Below, piece after piece: positions 29,033 to 41,012 of a stretch of DNA of 64,000 nt. Below the pieces are notes generated by a model. That model saw only the letters and a program-made list of their open reading frames with translations. It was not told the DNA's origin and made no database searches. The DNA is taken from positions 38,351,211-38,415,210 of the forward strand of contig OX442314.1 of NCBI GenBank assembly GCA_949358305.1, in the 5' to 3' direction. The translations under genes were made by a program, and so were the position numbers. The stretch comes from Strigamia acuminata. Taxonomy: Eukaryota > Arthropoda > Chilopoda > Geophilomorpha > Linotaeniidae. Positions within the stretch are counted from its first letter, which is position 1. Each line of letters opens with the position of its first letter.

Positions 29033-31347
29033 TTATCGTCTTGCAGCAGACTTGGGCCTTGCCGGCGCCTTTGGCAGACTGTCCGACGACTTCTCCCTCA
29101 CAACATCTGCTTTACGGCTTGACCTGGGTGGGTGGGCAACTTGACTAGCCGAGCTCTTGAGTTTGTTCTCTCGCATTTTCCTTTCGTCTCTGGGATAAAA
29201 GACCATCTTTTCAACTGAAGGTTCCCTTTTCCTACTAGGAGTTGGTTGGAAGTAAGGGTCCGACGATTGTTGCGACATTCGTCTGCTCATTGATTTCACT
29301 TCTCGAAAATAATAGTACACCACAATCCATAAAACAACCTACGGAAACAAAGAAAATAAAGAAAAAAGAAAAGAATAATAATTTTTGTTGGAAAATTGAA
29401 CTCTCAACATTAATTTCCTTAGAATATCTGAAAATTCTCACTAGGGAAAACCAACTCAGGAATATTGGAATGCCCACATTGTGATTCAACAACATGTCCT
29501 ACGAAGAATATGGATGCACTATAAACAGCCATGAACAGAACAAAAAATTGTTTGCCTACCCGGAAAAAAGTTCTTAGTGGAGTCCGAAAAGAATTTTTTT
29601 ATTGAAAAAAAATCATCAAATTTCCTTTTAAACTTTTTATTATTAATTTTTCAATATTTTATTTTATTCCCACAAATCAATTGATACAGAAGCCGAGTTG
29701 TATTTTGGACAATCAAGGGCCCGCAGCTCCACCTGGTTGCGGGGAACCGCAACAGGCGCGCGAGAGAAGCGAGATCTGCGCCAAATGCCTTGCGTTGCAG
29801 GTGAGTGATCAGCGCACAGGGGCAGCTGATCACACGGAAGCTGTGCCAAGTGCCTTGCATTCAGGCGAGTGATCATCGCGCAGGGGCAGCTAGTCACAGA
29901 GAGCTGTGTCAAGTGCCTTGCGTTGCAGCCGAGTGATCAGCGCGCATGGGCACCTGGTCACACTATTCCCCCTTTCTGCGATATGTGGGACGATGTTCTC
30001 AAGGACCCTACCTTGCATTCACACTGTCAACTGGGTGCCAACTGGGTGGCTGCCAGATTTTCTTGACGTATATCTTCAAATTCTCCGCGGGCCTTCATTA
30101 GCAAGCGGGAAAAAATAATTTTGTAAATGGCCAGTGGGTCTCTATTACCGCGCGGGTAAAAAATTACACTCCCGTGCCAAAGTATCTTATCGCAAATGTT
30201 CCCTAAATATAGTTAAAAAATAAAAATTAAACGTTTTGTACACGATTTGGGCCGAAACATGTGCAAAATATTTGATTTATTGCAATTGTTGCAACTATTG
30301 CAATTGATTTGCAGCGTTTGCAGATTTTCAGATCATAATAAATCGTAAAGAGCAGAGCAAATGGTTGGCTTCACCCAACAGGCCACGCACGAGAAACACA
30401 AGGTGCACAAGAGCTGTACTAAGTGCCCTGTATTGCAGGTAAGTGATCAGCCTGCGTGGGCAGCTGGTCAGAAAATCTCTGAATAACCCTTCCCAGGTTG
30501 TTCTCGTCACAGCGACTGCGACAATTCTTTTCACATTTCACGCTTCTGATTTCACGATAGGAAATAGTTACCAGAGAAACAACATAAGTGATGTCACTAA
30601 AATTAACAAAATCGTCCACGTAGTACGCTCTCTTCTCGTCGTTGACTTTCGACTAAAGACGGAAAAATATTAGAAATATTATATTTTCATTTAAAAACAA
30701 TTGTAGAATTTAATAAAAACCTACCTTGTGTATCTCATACATAACCGAAATTGCAACTACAAATGAAGCAACACTGACAATTTTAATAGCGATAAGAATT
30801 AACCAAAAAGCGAGAAATTTACTATCGCTCTAAAAAGAAAATTTCCAAAGTTAACAATTATATACCAGTAAGTTAGCACGTATATAAAAAAAATCACTTG
30901 TCTTATAGCCACGAAAATAAAAGGAACCGCCAGAAACCCTAAAATCCAATAAACTGTCGCCATAAACATCTTCATCTCCAATCCTGACCAGAAGAAAAAA
31001 ATATTTACGTTTCCATTTTAAAAATCAAAATCAAAATCAACAATTTACTGCGATTTGCGTCGGCTTGAGTATCGGCAGGTAATTCGTTTTCTTCGCTTAC
31101 TAACGGCGGATAATCACTAGGAGGTGTTGCGCCGCCAAAATTGGAAGACGAGCGAATAATGTACAGTGGGATTGACAACATTAAAAACCGTACACTAAAA
31201 ATCTGAAAAGAAAGAAATTCGTTTGCATTTCTCGCGAGAACACACAGCAGAATGTTCTGTACTCACTGTATCCAGTATACCGGCTATTAACGAAGCTATT
31301 TTCATGGAATTTTCTTGGGCAAATTGATGCACAGATGAAGAAACCAT
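29033..31347 (-). CDS. Four-span membrane protein A of unknown function
   Basis: Six exons: 31267-31347, 31049-31202, 30898-30983, 30725-30829, 30572-30652, 29033-29338; 270 aa, all junctions in phase with GT-AG borders. Four hydrophobic segments are predicted: KIASLIAGILDT with FLMLSIPLYII across the exon 1/2 join, TVYWILGFLAVPFIFVAI, LAFWLILIAIKIVSVASFVV, and VVSLVVLWIVVYYYF. The loop after the first is acidic (SEENELPADTQAD) and the C-terminal tail is basic and Ser-rich (REPSVEKMVFYPRDERKMRE). It pairs with gene B just upstream, with matching exon sizes and phases. The layout resembles insect tetraspan families such as DUF4728/LAPTM4-like proteins, but I cannot assign it. The last intron (1.2 kb) holds R2 repeat pieces. 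Confidence 0.72.
29690..29975 (-). repeat. LTR-like repeat R2, copy in intron of gene A
   Basis: Reverse-oriented relative of 1555-1720. It contains three tandem units of about 70 bp (GTGATCAGCGC..GGGGCAGCT..GCCAAGTGCCTTGCGTTGCAG). Confidence 0.65.
30335..30475 (-). repeat. LTR-like repeat R2 fragment in intron of gene A
   Basis: GTGCCCTGTATTGCAGGTAA and CAGCCTGCGTGGGCAGCTGG match the head of other R2 blocks in reverse orientation. Confidence 0.6.
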
Positions 31348-31734
31348 AATGTCAAAAAAGAAAAAGAAAAATAAAAAAAAACGTTGCAATCTAAGTCTCT
31401 ACCGAGGTTGAATAGCCACTGCAACAATGGGATAACATGAATCAATAATGTCATTATTGAAAATTCACAATCAAATCAAACAAACAATATTTTTAAATGC
31501 ATTTTATTTTACAGTAACATTTGTATCTACAAAAGAAGTTGATATTGCATAACCATTCACAACCTTGAAAAGAAAACAGAGAAATATATTGAAAAATCCT
31601 CAGTTTAAGTCTGTGGGCAGAGCTCTTCGATGCCTGACAATACCATCCTTAGAGATTTATTTTATATTAGACCAAGCTCACAATTATTATAACCTAAATG
31701 CACTTATTGTCGATCACAAGGGGAAATGTATTTA

Positions 31735-31990
31735 AGGGTATTTACGATCGGAACCGCAATACCGACCACGTGTGTCGTGCCACACGCAGTCTGATTAGGG
31801 TTGGCTGAAGCAGCCATCGCATTGGGAAATGCACTGTGACACACCCGTCATACCCCTAGACAACAATAAAGCCATAACCAAAGCTATACTTGTGTCTCTT
31901 GTGTATTTCGTGGTTAATTTCATCCTGTGTGTTGCGTCCAGCGTCTCGTGGCCTTCCCCTGACCACGTGGCGTCCGTCCGAACACTCGCA
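31735..31990 (+). repeat. LTR-like repeat R2, copy at the 3' end of gene B
   Basis: Matches 1725-1925: TCTGATTAGGGTTGGCT, CATACCCCTAGACAACAATA, GTGTGTTGCGTCCAGCG and GACCACGTGGCGTCCGTCCG. It ends about 6 bp beyond the stop codon of gene B, so it probably supplies the polyadenylation context of that gene. Confidence 0.7.
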
Positions 31991-31995
31991 AGTCG

Positions 31996-33757
31996 TTAGA
32001 ACATAGCCAATGTTTGGCATTTGAAGAAATAATTGACAAGCTGTCCTTCTCTTTTGGTATGGCATGTTTTTAGGGTCAGGCATGGAAGGCGTGACAAATA
32101 TACAATACCCATTTTTGATTCTCTTCGACTGTGGCGTCGCGCTAGATCCCTAGATGAATAGTTCATATGTGTCTGAGATATCAGAGATGATTGAGACTTG
32201 CATACCATTTTTTTGTTTCTGATTTCTACGGGAGCTCTTTTTTCTTCAGCGGTTACCACTTGTATTTTATATGTTGGCAACGACACTTCGCTCGGGATCA
32301 AGTCTTGAATCCAAAATAATTACAAGGTCAAACTACATAAAACATTAACATTTACGTGATAATTCCACATACATTTAGGTCTTAGAGATTTCAAATAGAA
32401 TACTTCCACAATCCAAAGAATTATCTGCAATAAAAAGAAAAAAAGAAACTAATGAATTAAAAGAATTTTACGATTCGTCAACATTAATTATCATCTAACC
32501 AAGAAAAAGATGAATGTTACGTCTGCATAAGTTATATAAGTATCGACTTGGTAATATTCAATATGTTTTTGACCTGCATTCTGTAAAATTACTTACTTTA
32601 CTACCAGACCACACAGCGTGCACTGTGTTGCTTGGTCACAACCAACTGACAGTCACAATTTGCAATTTGCGAATAATATGTAGGAGTTAGCCATTTCCTG
32701 CATTATTCTTGCTATTAATGTCGACAATCTATACTTACAGAACTTTTTTTCTTCCGGTCTTCTTCGTACAAAGCTAAGACACCAAACATTATAGCAGTTA
32801 CGGCAAGGATTTTAAGTGCCATTAAAATAAGCCAACACACAAGACACACGGAATTTCTCTACAGTTTAGTTGGAAAAAGAAAAAGAAAAAAAAATGTGCT
32901 GTCAATTCACTATAAACTAAAATAAACAGACCCAAATAATTGCTGCAAGCAGGACAGGAACTGACAAAACGCCAAAACTCCAATAAACGGTAACAAGCGC
33001 CAATTTTAATTTAAATCCTGAAAAAGGAAAAAATAAAATGAAATATTTCTTTCAAAATGTTAAATTGACCTAAACTTCTACCACACCCACAACAGCTCCC
33101 AAATAAACGAGATAAAAGGTCTCAACGTTTTTAATTTTAGACAACTGAAGATTTGTACTACACTTAACATCATAAATAAAGATAATCAATCCAAACTGTG
33201 CATTTCCTGTGTTGTTCTTAATCGTGAATGGTGTCCACAACGCCCCATGGTCCTCCCCTGGCCGTGAGGCGACCGACCACCACTCACACCCTTCTTGCAG
33301 CCTTTATCGGAGCCCTAATTGAAAAAAAAATTCTAGGAACTCTTAAATCCGGTCTAGGAGGGCTATAATTCTATAATTTCTATAGTTTCTAAATCTGTCC
33401 AGTTTTTGATTTCAGGATTTTTCTAGAAGTCTTCCATCGTACTTAGGCTTTGCGTTGAAATTTCGGAATCCACAATCACAGCTACTGTTGTTGTTGTCTC
33501 ATCATAACTGGAGTAATCGTATTCAGAAGGTTTCGGAGTCGTCTGTGATTTAGTGTTGAATAGTTCGCCACTCATTAAATACAAAGGAATTGACAACATC
33601 AGGAAACGAATACTAAAAATCTGAAAGGAAACAAATACTGGTTAGTACAATTTGGTGAGAGAATTGTGTACTAATTTACAGCAACCAATACAGCTACTAG
33701 AAAAGATGTGAATTGGAAAGGATCTTCCAGCGTCGACCTGTCGACTTGTCGGGCCAT
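31996..33757 (-). CDS. Four-span membrane protein B, tandem paralogue of A
   Basis: Seven exons: 33680-33757, 33443-33620, 32932-33017, 32739-32858, 32500-32580, 32373-32424, 31996-32303; 300 aa in phase throughout. Exon 2 starts IFSIRFLMLSIPLYL, nearly the same as IFSVRFLMLSIPLYI of gene A. Exon 3 (86 nt) and exon 5 (81 nt) have exactly the sizes of their counterparts in A, and phases agree. Four membrane segments are predicted (SFLVAVLVA/IFSIRFLML, LVTVYWSFGVLSVPVLLAAII, LVCWLILMALKILAVTAIMF, FIFFLIILWIVEVFYL). B has an extra donor after the last membrane segment and a different cytoplasmic tail. Function unknown; the pair is a tandem duplication that has diverged considerably. Confidence 0.72.
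33195..33320 (+). repeat. R2 tail fragment in gene B intron 2
   Basis: ATGGTCCTCCCCTGGCCGTG and CCACTCACACCC resemble the tail of R2 blocks. Diverged. Confidence 0.35.
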
Positions 33758-34370
33758 AATCCAATGGGGCGGACGTTAGGGTTATTGACTGGGCGAATGG
33801 CGTTTCTGCACTTCCATTACGTTATTGCATCGGAGCAGAAGTAATCATCATAGCAAGCAGTTTTGATGGTTGACATCTTTTGTTTTGCATTGCGTTTCAG
33901 CAGAAATCATCGCATCAACGATAATAAATTATCGTTTCAAGTGCAGAAGTAACTAGGTGAGAATTTGAAAACTCGCGACCTCTTTTGACAAAAACAAGAA
34001 TAATTGCTATAGTTTGCTTGATGCTACTTTCCGTTTCCGCCGCCAGATGGAATTAGCAGTCTTTCCGTTTTGCTTTTAAATTGATTTAAAATCTAGGAAA
34101 TGAGGATTGTTGAGCATCAATAACATTCGCACTTCTACGTTTCCTCCGAAATTATAATAAAAACAACATTCTGTAATTCCAGCTTCAACTTGTACGCACT
34201 TGTACTACTGAGAGAATCTGCATTTGCATGATTTACTGCAGGAAAGCCATCGTTTTGCCACAAGTCGCTACTTCTCGCGTACCGTCAATTAAACGTTCTC
34301 GCAATACCGTTTTCTCTACGTAACGTATTCAATATTGATTCTCCAAACGTACAACCGACGTACCTAACTA

Positions 34371-34376
34371 TATAAA
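34371..34376 (+). promoter_or_regulatory. TATA box of the PABPN1-like gene
   Basis: ACTATATAAACTGCTCG lies about 85 bp upstream of the ATG at 34457. Confidence 0.55.
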
Positions 34377-34456
34377 CTGCTCGTACCGATTAAACGTCTC
34401 ACAGCCCGATTGTGCGCACATCTAAAACACTTGATTCGCATTTCCGTAATTCCGTA

Positions 34457-35248
34457 ATGAATTCCCGCAAAATTTCAACCGAACGCGAATTAATCAAAGC
34501 TTCCAGACCTTCGAGAACCGATATAAATTTCCGCTCGATTTACATAAGCAATGTACATTACGCCGCAACCGCCGATCAATTGGAGCAACATTTCCTCGGT
34601 TGCGGGCTGGTAAAACGAGTGACCATTCCTCGTAATCGTCTGTCCGGCCTGCCGAGAGGGATTGCCTACATAGAATTCGTGAAAAAAGACTCGATAGAAG
34701 CAGCTTTGGCGCTACATCGTTCACGTTTTTGCCAGAGAGTCATCAGTGTGTATTTAAAACGCTCCCAAAGCGAGCGGGGAATTCGAAGCGCTCCGGTGGT
34801 TGCGATTCAACAAACACGTTCCGATGGAAGGGCTTCGGTCAAAAAGAGGCAAAGAGACGAAGACGACCAATCGGAGTTGAAGAGATTGAAAGGTGAAATC
34901 GTACATCTAAAGGAGAAATTGCAGAGAAATATTATCAGACGGAAGCGGAAGACGGAAACGAACATTTTAGACGATTTGGTTGTGCAGTTTCAAAAATTAA
35001 GGCTGAGCGACCAAGTCGGGATTGAATCGGTTGGGAAGAAGCAAGAGAGAGAGAAAATTGAGCTAAGGTCGATCGTGAGGAAGAACGGAACGATTGCGGG
35101 CGGGATGTGGAGGAAAGTAATCGAGAAACGAAACGGTGGAATCGAACGAAATAATGCTCGACTCGTTCGGTTGCCGGTCGGGATTGCGAACAGAAAAAAG
35201 GCGGAGGTTTTATTAAGAAAGAGCAAGTTGATGTTTCTTGCAACTTGA
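34457..35248 (+). CDS. PABPN1 (PABP2)-like single-RRM protein, intronless
   Basis: 263 aa from the ATG at 34457. The frame is open back to 34412, but only a GTG is available there. The RRM (residues 26-102) has RNP2 SIYISNV and RNP1 RGIAYIEF, with ATADQLEQHFLGCG and VKRVTIPRNRLSG. These are specific to the nuclear poly(A)-binding protein family, which stimulates poly(A) polymerase and sets tail length. Typical PABPN1 has an acidic coiled coil before the RRM and an Arg-rich tail after it. Here the N-terminus is short, and a basic predicted coiled coil (SELKRLKGEIVHLKEKL) and a Lys/Arg-rich tail follow the RRM. Lack of introns plus the altered layout suggest a diverged retrogene with its own TATA promoter. 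Function is inferred from the RRM only. Confidence 0.78.
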   Translation: MNSRKISTERELIKASRPSRTDINFRSIYISNVHYAATADQLEQHFLGCGLVKRVTIPRNRLSGLPRGIAYIEFVKKDSIEAALALHRSRFCQRVISVYLKRSQSERGIRSAPVVAIQQTRSDGRASVKKRQRDEDDQSELKRLKGEIVHLKEKLQRNIIRRKRKTETNILDDLVVQFQKLRLSDQVGIESVGKKQEREKIELRSIVRKNGTIAGGMWRKVIEKRNGGIERNNARLVRLPVGIANRKKAEVLLRKSKLMFLAT

Positions 35249-37320
35249 ATTCGTCATCTTTTTTCTTCTTATGAAAAATTCAAAAGCATTTCAAATTAAA
35301 AAAAAATCAGAACATTATATATATTACTCTCTTACATTCCTCCCTTCTATTCAATTGATAACGGAGTGAAACCAAGTAAACGAAAATGAAAATATTTTTT
35401 TTACTACTCTTTTCATATTTTATTTTTAAATTAAATTCACTATTTCTGCATGTTTGGAGTGTTATAGTACTTATTGTAAAGTTTTCTTTTAATAAAGCAT
35501 AAGATGTCTTGCACTCCAAATGTTGAAAAGCTGAAACTTATGGATATTTGTCTTTTATTTGTCCACATTGAATCCTTGTAATGTCATGTTTGATAATTTT
35601 ATACTACAAGTCAGAGTTTCTTAAAGTGAGCTACCAATTCCTCTGATTCAAAATCTGAATAAATCTGATTTTATATACACAGCTTTAAAAAAAAATAAAA
35701 ATAAAAAAAGTAAAGTAATACATAAGTTTTTTATTTATTTTTATTTTTGTGTTGTAAACCAAGTTCTCATCTTTCAGGTAATAATAATAATAATAATAAT
35801 TTTTTAATTTGCTTTTTTCAATTTACTGATGTAAACCATGGACGGGACAGGAATTTATGCGAAAAACACCACTAAAGTTTTTGGTCTTTTCAACATCAAT
35901 ATTAGAAATTTTTTTCCAAATCCTTATTATTTTCAACCGGTTTTTAGACATCTTCTACCAAATTCAGTCTAACCATTATTTATTACAAAAATATTTCTTT
36001 CTTCTTAAAATTAGGTAAAAAAAAATATTTATTCTTATTTAACATTTATTTATTTTATTTAAAAACACCAAGGAAGTCAATTTAGGTGATGTACCAACCA
36101 CATCACCACCATCTCTGGTCCCTCGCAATTCAACTGTATTGGAATATTTCGCGGTGCTCCAGTTTGGAACCACTGATGTAAAGTATTAGTGATCGGTGGT
36201 TCAGACGGTTGAACAATGAGTGCCGGTTGTGTAATATTGGTGGTCGTGGTTACTCTTCTGGGTCGTAGGTTTAAAAATGGAAAATCAAATTAAATTTCTG
36301 ACATCCCCGTTTAATTTATTCCGACACTAAATATTACAAAAGTAATTAAAACACAAAAAACAATAGATTAAATGTTAGCAGAAATAAATGAAATTCCTTT
36401 ACAAAGCGTAAAGACTCGTTCTGTCGAGAACGATCACTGTGTCTTTCGTTTGCGAACCCCGTAGCCAAATTTATACGTAGCACAAGAAAGGCGACTGGAG
36501 TGATGCGAACACTCTCTCAAACATCGGTCCGTAATTCTCAATTAATTTGTCCACATTCCAAGCTTATTTAACTATTTATTTGTTTCTGTATTTATAGCGA
36601 TCCGTTTCAGTGTTTATAGTGACATGAAACGTTGAGATGTTCGGTCTGATCGAAGCAAACGGCAGTAAAGCAAGGAGGACAACTCTAGTCCTTTGTTCTC
36701 GCGGTTCGCGCTCATCACCAGAAAAACCTGCTTGAAACCTCGAGGTAAACTGTTTTATTTTTCTATAAATTTAAATATATATTGATTTTTATATATTTTT
36801 TAATGGTCAAGCACCTTTGTGATAAATCTGCAGCTTTTATTTTTATTTTTTTCAATACTTTAATGAATTTACGATTAATTTTGGCATTTATTTCTTTTCG
36901 TTTCAGCATTTTGGTCGAAATCGGAATTTGGTACAAACTTAATTTGGGACGGAGGGAGTATGTTCTTCCAATCACACACCCACGTTGTATTTACTAACTT
37001 GTAAGTTTTACGTGGTCATAGTTTTACAGATAAACGAAAAAAATCGGATTTTCTGGACAATTGCTCTTAAAAATTATAAGATCATTCGTTCTACTCCTGC
37101 ACAAAACATCATTTCTTAAAATCTCGTAAGGAGAATGTATTTGGTTGCTGAAACCTGTCATTCCTACATGAAATGGTGCATGAAAGAAGACTGGTATTAA
37201 TTGTTCAGGTTGATTTAATGGGGATGTAAAATCCAACTCTCTACCTCCACGTGGTCATCCCTGGATAAACTGAGCACACGACTTGTCTCGGTGGAACCAG
37301 AAGAGAGCTCTGGTCATTTG
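35249..37320. other. AT-rich intergenic DNA, possible minus-strand exon
   Basis: Mostly AT-rich, with microsatellite (AAT)n near 35780. A minus-strand frame at 36085-36265 (VTTTTNITQPALIVQPSEP, then QWFQTGAPRNIPI) preceded by an AG acceptor and, at 36470-36475, a TATAAA could be the end of a small gene, but no start exon with a matching donor was found. Otherwise nothing supported. Confidence 0.25.
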
Positions 37321-37323
37321 TTT

Positions 37324-37545
37324 TGTGGCATTTACAATTGTCATTGTATTGTTAGCCCACAATCTTCTCTTTCATGTATGTGGCATTTACAAATCTCATT
37401 GTATTGTTAGCCCACATTTCTTTCTTTCATGGATGTGGCATTTACAATTCTCATTGTATTGTTAGCCCGCATTCCTTTCTTCCATGAATGTGGCATTTAC
37501 AATTATCATTATGCTTAAGGACACATTCCTTCATGTGTGGCATAT
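37324..37545 (+). repeat. ~55-bp tandem repeat, 4 copies
   Basis: TGTGGCATTTACAATT followed by TCATTGTATTGTTAGCCC and a TTTCTTTCATG stretch repeats with decreasing fidelity toward the right. Confidence 0.8.
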
Positions 37546-37599
37546 ACATGACTGTATTGTAAGATATGCATTCCTACGTGAATATAGCACTTGCATTGT

Positions 37600-37948
37600 T
37601 TAAAGATTAAAGCATTGGTATGGGCGTTCTATTCCCTCGATACAAATTCTCCACCATTGTCTGATCTTATTGTTTTAACTTTTCTTGAAGTGGCCCGTTC
37701 TACTTCTCTCTGCCAAATTTTGAATAGGCTTAAAAAAATCTCACTTTTGTGTTTTGACCCCAAATACTTCATTAGATTTTTCCATATCTAAATTCCCTTG
37801 GAGTTTGAATGTCTCAATAGTCTAAATGGATAGGCTTGTGTCGCGAATGTGATTTCGCCCTCCGACACACCTGACAGTTAGGAAACCTTTCAGGATTCCG
37901 GTCCCTTGAAGTTTGGGAAGATCAAAATTTTCCCAAATAGATTAACTC

Positions 37949-37981
<33 letters not shown>

Positions 37982-38710
37982 TGGGTTTGAAGGAATCCCA
38001 CCTCCCCCTCGAACTAAATCCTGTACCTCCATGCAGTATGATTCCAAATTCTGTACCTAAGTCAGCTTTTTCGGGGTTAAAAACCAAATTAAAAGCAAGA
38101 AGATCTTGCCGCAATTGTTCAAATTGAGTCTCGAATTTTCGTTGGATTTCCTCGATCTTTTCCAACTTATTTTGAAACATGTCATGCAATGGTTGGGGCC
38201 CCCAAAAAGATTTTTTAAGTACAAACAATAGACTTAACGTAAAAGAATTGTTCTTTTCTTCAGGTTTTCGTACAGAAGACGATCTCAGACGACCGACTGC
38301 AGATCTCGACGTTGATTGCGTTATGTTTTCGGCTTAGCACCAGGAGAGCTTTCTAAAAATTCGCCCTCCTTCTCGAAACAACTCCAAGTAGTCGAATGGT
38401 CCCTCGGAAAGACGATCCAATCTGTTGGTCACTGCCGTCGCTTGCTGGAACGGACTCCAATGTCTCAGCTGCCGTCTTCCCTTGGAGTTTCGCTCTTCGA
38501 CCGTTTTCCCTTGCGAACCCGACGAATTCGATTCCAGAATCCTGGTCGGTCGCGGCATTCTTAGCATTTGTTACATCTGAAGTTTTGTTACTCTTACCCT
38601 TTTTTTCCTCGCACTACCCAGACGCGCTTGCGCATTATTATCGCTCGCTGCCCCTTTGCACGCTTTCTCACTGTTTACATTTGAAATTAGTGCATCCTTA
38701 TAACTACAGG
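37600..38710. other. Unassigned region with a minus-strand coiled-coil ORF
   Basis: A minus-strand frame at 37890-38228 includes LEKIEEIQRKFETQFEQLRQ, a predicted coiled coil, and overlaps a CTGGTTCTGGCT-type short tandem. Another minus-strand frame at 38334-38567 is not recognised. They may be transposon gag remnants; evidence is weak. Confidence 0.25.
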
Positions 38711-38717
38711 TTAGTGT

Positions 38718-38825
38718 GTGATGTAACATTTAAAAGGTTTCTCACCTGTATGCCTCAATATGTGAACTTTGAGCCCTCCCTTCATGGTGTACAAAAAACA
38801 TTTAAATCGTTTATCTTTTGGCAAA
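38718..38825 (-). pseudogene. C2H2 zinc-finger fragment
   Basis: The minus strand encodes RFKCFLYTMKGGLKVHIL followed by RHTGEKPFKC. The HTGEKPF linker and the His pair are clear, but the second Cys of each CxxC is lost (CFLY, CYIT). It is a degraded piece of a zinc-finger gene. Confidence 0.6.
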
Positions 38826-38917
38826 ATGACCGGTCCACTCGAGGACGACAAGGATGGATATGAATGAAGCGTTCGACCGGACTTGGAACGTGACCGGAGC
38901 CACCATCGTCCTCGGAA

Positions 38918-39012
38918 AAGCAAAAGGAAAAGCAAAAGGAAAAGCAAAATGCAAATGCAAATGCAAAATGCAAAATGCAAAATGCAAATGCAAAATGCAA
39001 AAGCAAAATGCA
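38918..39012. repeat. AAGCAAAATGCAAATGC minisatellite
   Basis: Tandem AAAAGGAAAAGC units pass into AAATGCAAATGCAAAATGC units over about 95 bp. Confidence 0.75.
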
Positions 39013-39711
39013 ATTATTTTACTCTTTCGTATCCCTCTCGTAATCTCGTCAATAATAACGGAGCCTATTAATGGTGGTTGTGCACACTGACATTAGCAAG
39101 TAGCACAGTAGCCCAAATACTATGCAGACATGATATTCCATACCGTGGTGGTCAATCGAATACGCAAATTATCTCATCAAGTGGAAAATTGACAAGTTTC
39201 CTGAAAGATTCAAGCTACAGTACATTCGAACTTCCAAGATGAAATAAGAAACTTAAGAAACTCAGTCTACTTCATAACAAATTTTGTTTTATCTGAACTT
39301 TCACTTTTTATTTATTTTATTTTAATTTTATTTTAATTTATTTATTTTTTTTTAAATTTTAATCTTTTGGTTTCGGATCATGATCCTGCCTGAGTCGTAC
39401 CTGATTAAACATATATGGCTACACGAAAAGGTTTTTGAACAACGCTCATTATAAAGTCTGATACTAAAATTACAACAAATCAACTCATTCATTCAAGCTA
39501 ACTTCATATTCCAACAGTGGAATATTTAATAAAAAAAATGAATAGATGAAAGTGTTGCTGAAAAGATGACGTACTATTTTAGTGCTAATTTTGACGGCCT
39601 CAAAATCAACTGCCTTTTCCTTTTCGGCGACTCGCACTCGATGTCGCTTTCACTCTCGATGTCAGTGTCGTTGGAAATGACAGGCGCGGGGTCACTGTCG
39701 CTGTCTTGGTT
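39013..39711. other. Intergenic DNA, nothing recognised
   Basis: AT-rich. An acidic-coding stretch near 39620-39700 (GACTCGCACTCGATGTCGCT region) has no supported gene. Confidence 0.35.
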
Positions 39712-40330
39712 TGTTAAACATAACTGATTTTATTAACAAGGAATTATGGGTAATATACAGAGTATGTGGGTTACACTAAAAGGTAATGTTAATACGAAAA
39801 GGAGATACATTAATAGGCTAACTGTTGAATACCCTTTGATATAACTGCATAAATAGTCACAACAGCATTAAATGAGATGGACATTAACTGCCGTTTATTC
39901 ACCGGGACGCCATTACAATAACTCTCATTTTCTGAACAACCAATCACAACATTACAAACACTAGCACCAACTGGTGACCATAATTGAACTAAACATATCT
40001 GAGCAAACACTAACTACACTAACATTTGCCCCTGACTTCGGGGACTTACACACCAAGCTAAATTAAACAAAAATTAATTATCTTCGTCCATCTCAAAGTC
40101 GTTAAAACGCTCAGGCTTCTTGCGTGCGCGCTTCGGTCTATTAGATGACTCAATGGTATCCTCGATTTCGGTAGGACCTGGTTCAATGGCTGGAAGATCT
40201 TCATCAACGTCTTGATCCTTCAAAACATCCTCTCGTTCATGATATGCTTTGAGAGACTTCACATGGACCAACTTCTTGCAGCCAGGATCATCTTCAGCCT
40301 GCAAAAGATAACTTAACAGCTGTCCAAATC
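39712..40330 (-). mobile_element. 3' end of a gypsy element: pol C-terminus plus LTR
   Basis: The minus strand from 40330 to 40074 encodes QLLSYLLQAEDDPGCKKLVH then VKSLKAYHERED and RPKRARKKPERF, the usual C-terminal tail of Ty3/Gypsy pol. A purine-rich tract (AAGTCAGGGGCAAA) leads into a probable 313-bp LTR at 39712-40024, which starts TGTTA and ends TAACA. Sequence above 40330 is unrelated, so the element is 5'-truncated. Confidence 0.7.
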
Positions 40331-41012
40331 GTCACATTGTACCGTTTTTAGCACAACCTCCAACACTAAATAAATAAATGTTCATTTCTCGATTAATATG
40401 CACATATTTCTCATCAAAATAATTAATTTCAATATGAGGAAATAACTCACCCGGGTTTGGGTTACAAATACATTTTTTCGTCCCGCGTGAACTGAATTTA
40501 TTTTCTTGGGGACGTATACTCTGGCAGTTTCTAGAATTGATGTCATGCAATAATTCCTGTATTATTGCATTTTCATTTGTTTCCAACGAGATGTTCTTTG
40601 AGCTAAAAAAAAAAAAAAAAAAAAAAAAGACAATACCGTAATAACAATACAACATACAATTCAGTTTTGGCAAAACATGAGCTGATCAAATTCTAGCCTA
40701 TCTTTTATAGCAACTGCTAAAACCTCTTCACAGCCTACAACTGTTGGTGGCTTTTTTCCAAGAATTTTATACTGCTTCTTAACAGAAGTATTTGATTCCT
40801 CATCTAAGATGTTCAGAGTAGGTGATGTACTCGGTGAAAGTTGGCTTCCAAATTGTTGCGGTGAAATACAGTTGTCACCTTCAAAACACTAAACATTATT
40901 TCCGGGGTGAGAGGCGCGGGTGCTATTTTCTATTGACTTTTTCTGGCGGGGGTAGTAACAGCGTCTCGTCCTAACGGTTGGCCGCACGAAAATGAAAACG
41001 TGAGGGCAAAAA
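40331..41012. other. Unrecognised AT-rich DNA with poly(A) run
   Basis: A minus-strand frame at 40332-40673 (113 codons) includes a poly-Phe run from a 24-bp T/A tract and no known domain. Probably transposon-derived. Confidence 0.25.

Noticed and set aside
34412-34456. Upstream extension of the PABPN1-like gene
   Set aside because: Only a GTG is available; the first ATG at 34457 is a better start in a eukaryote.
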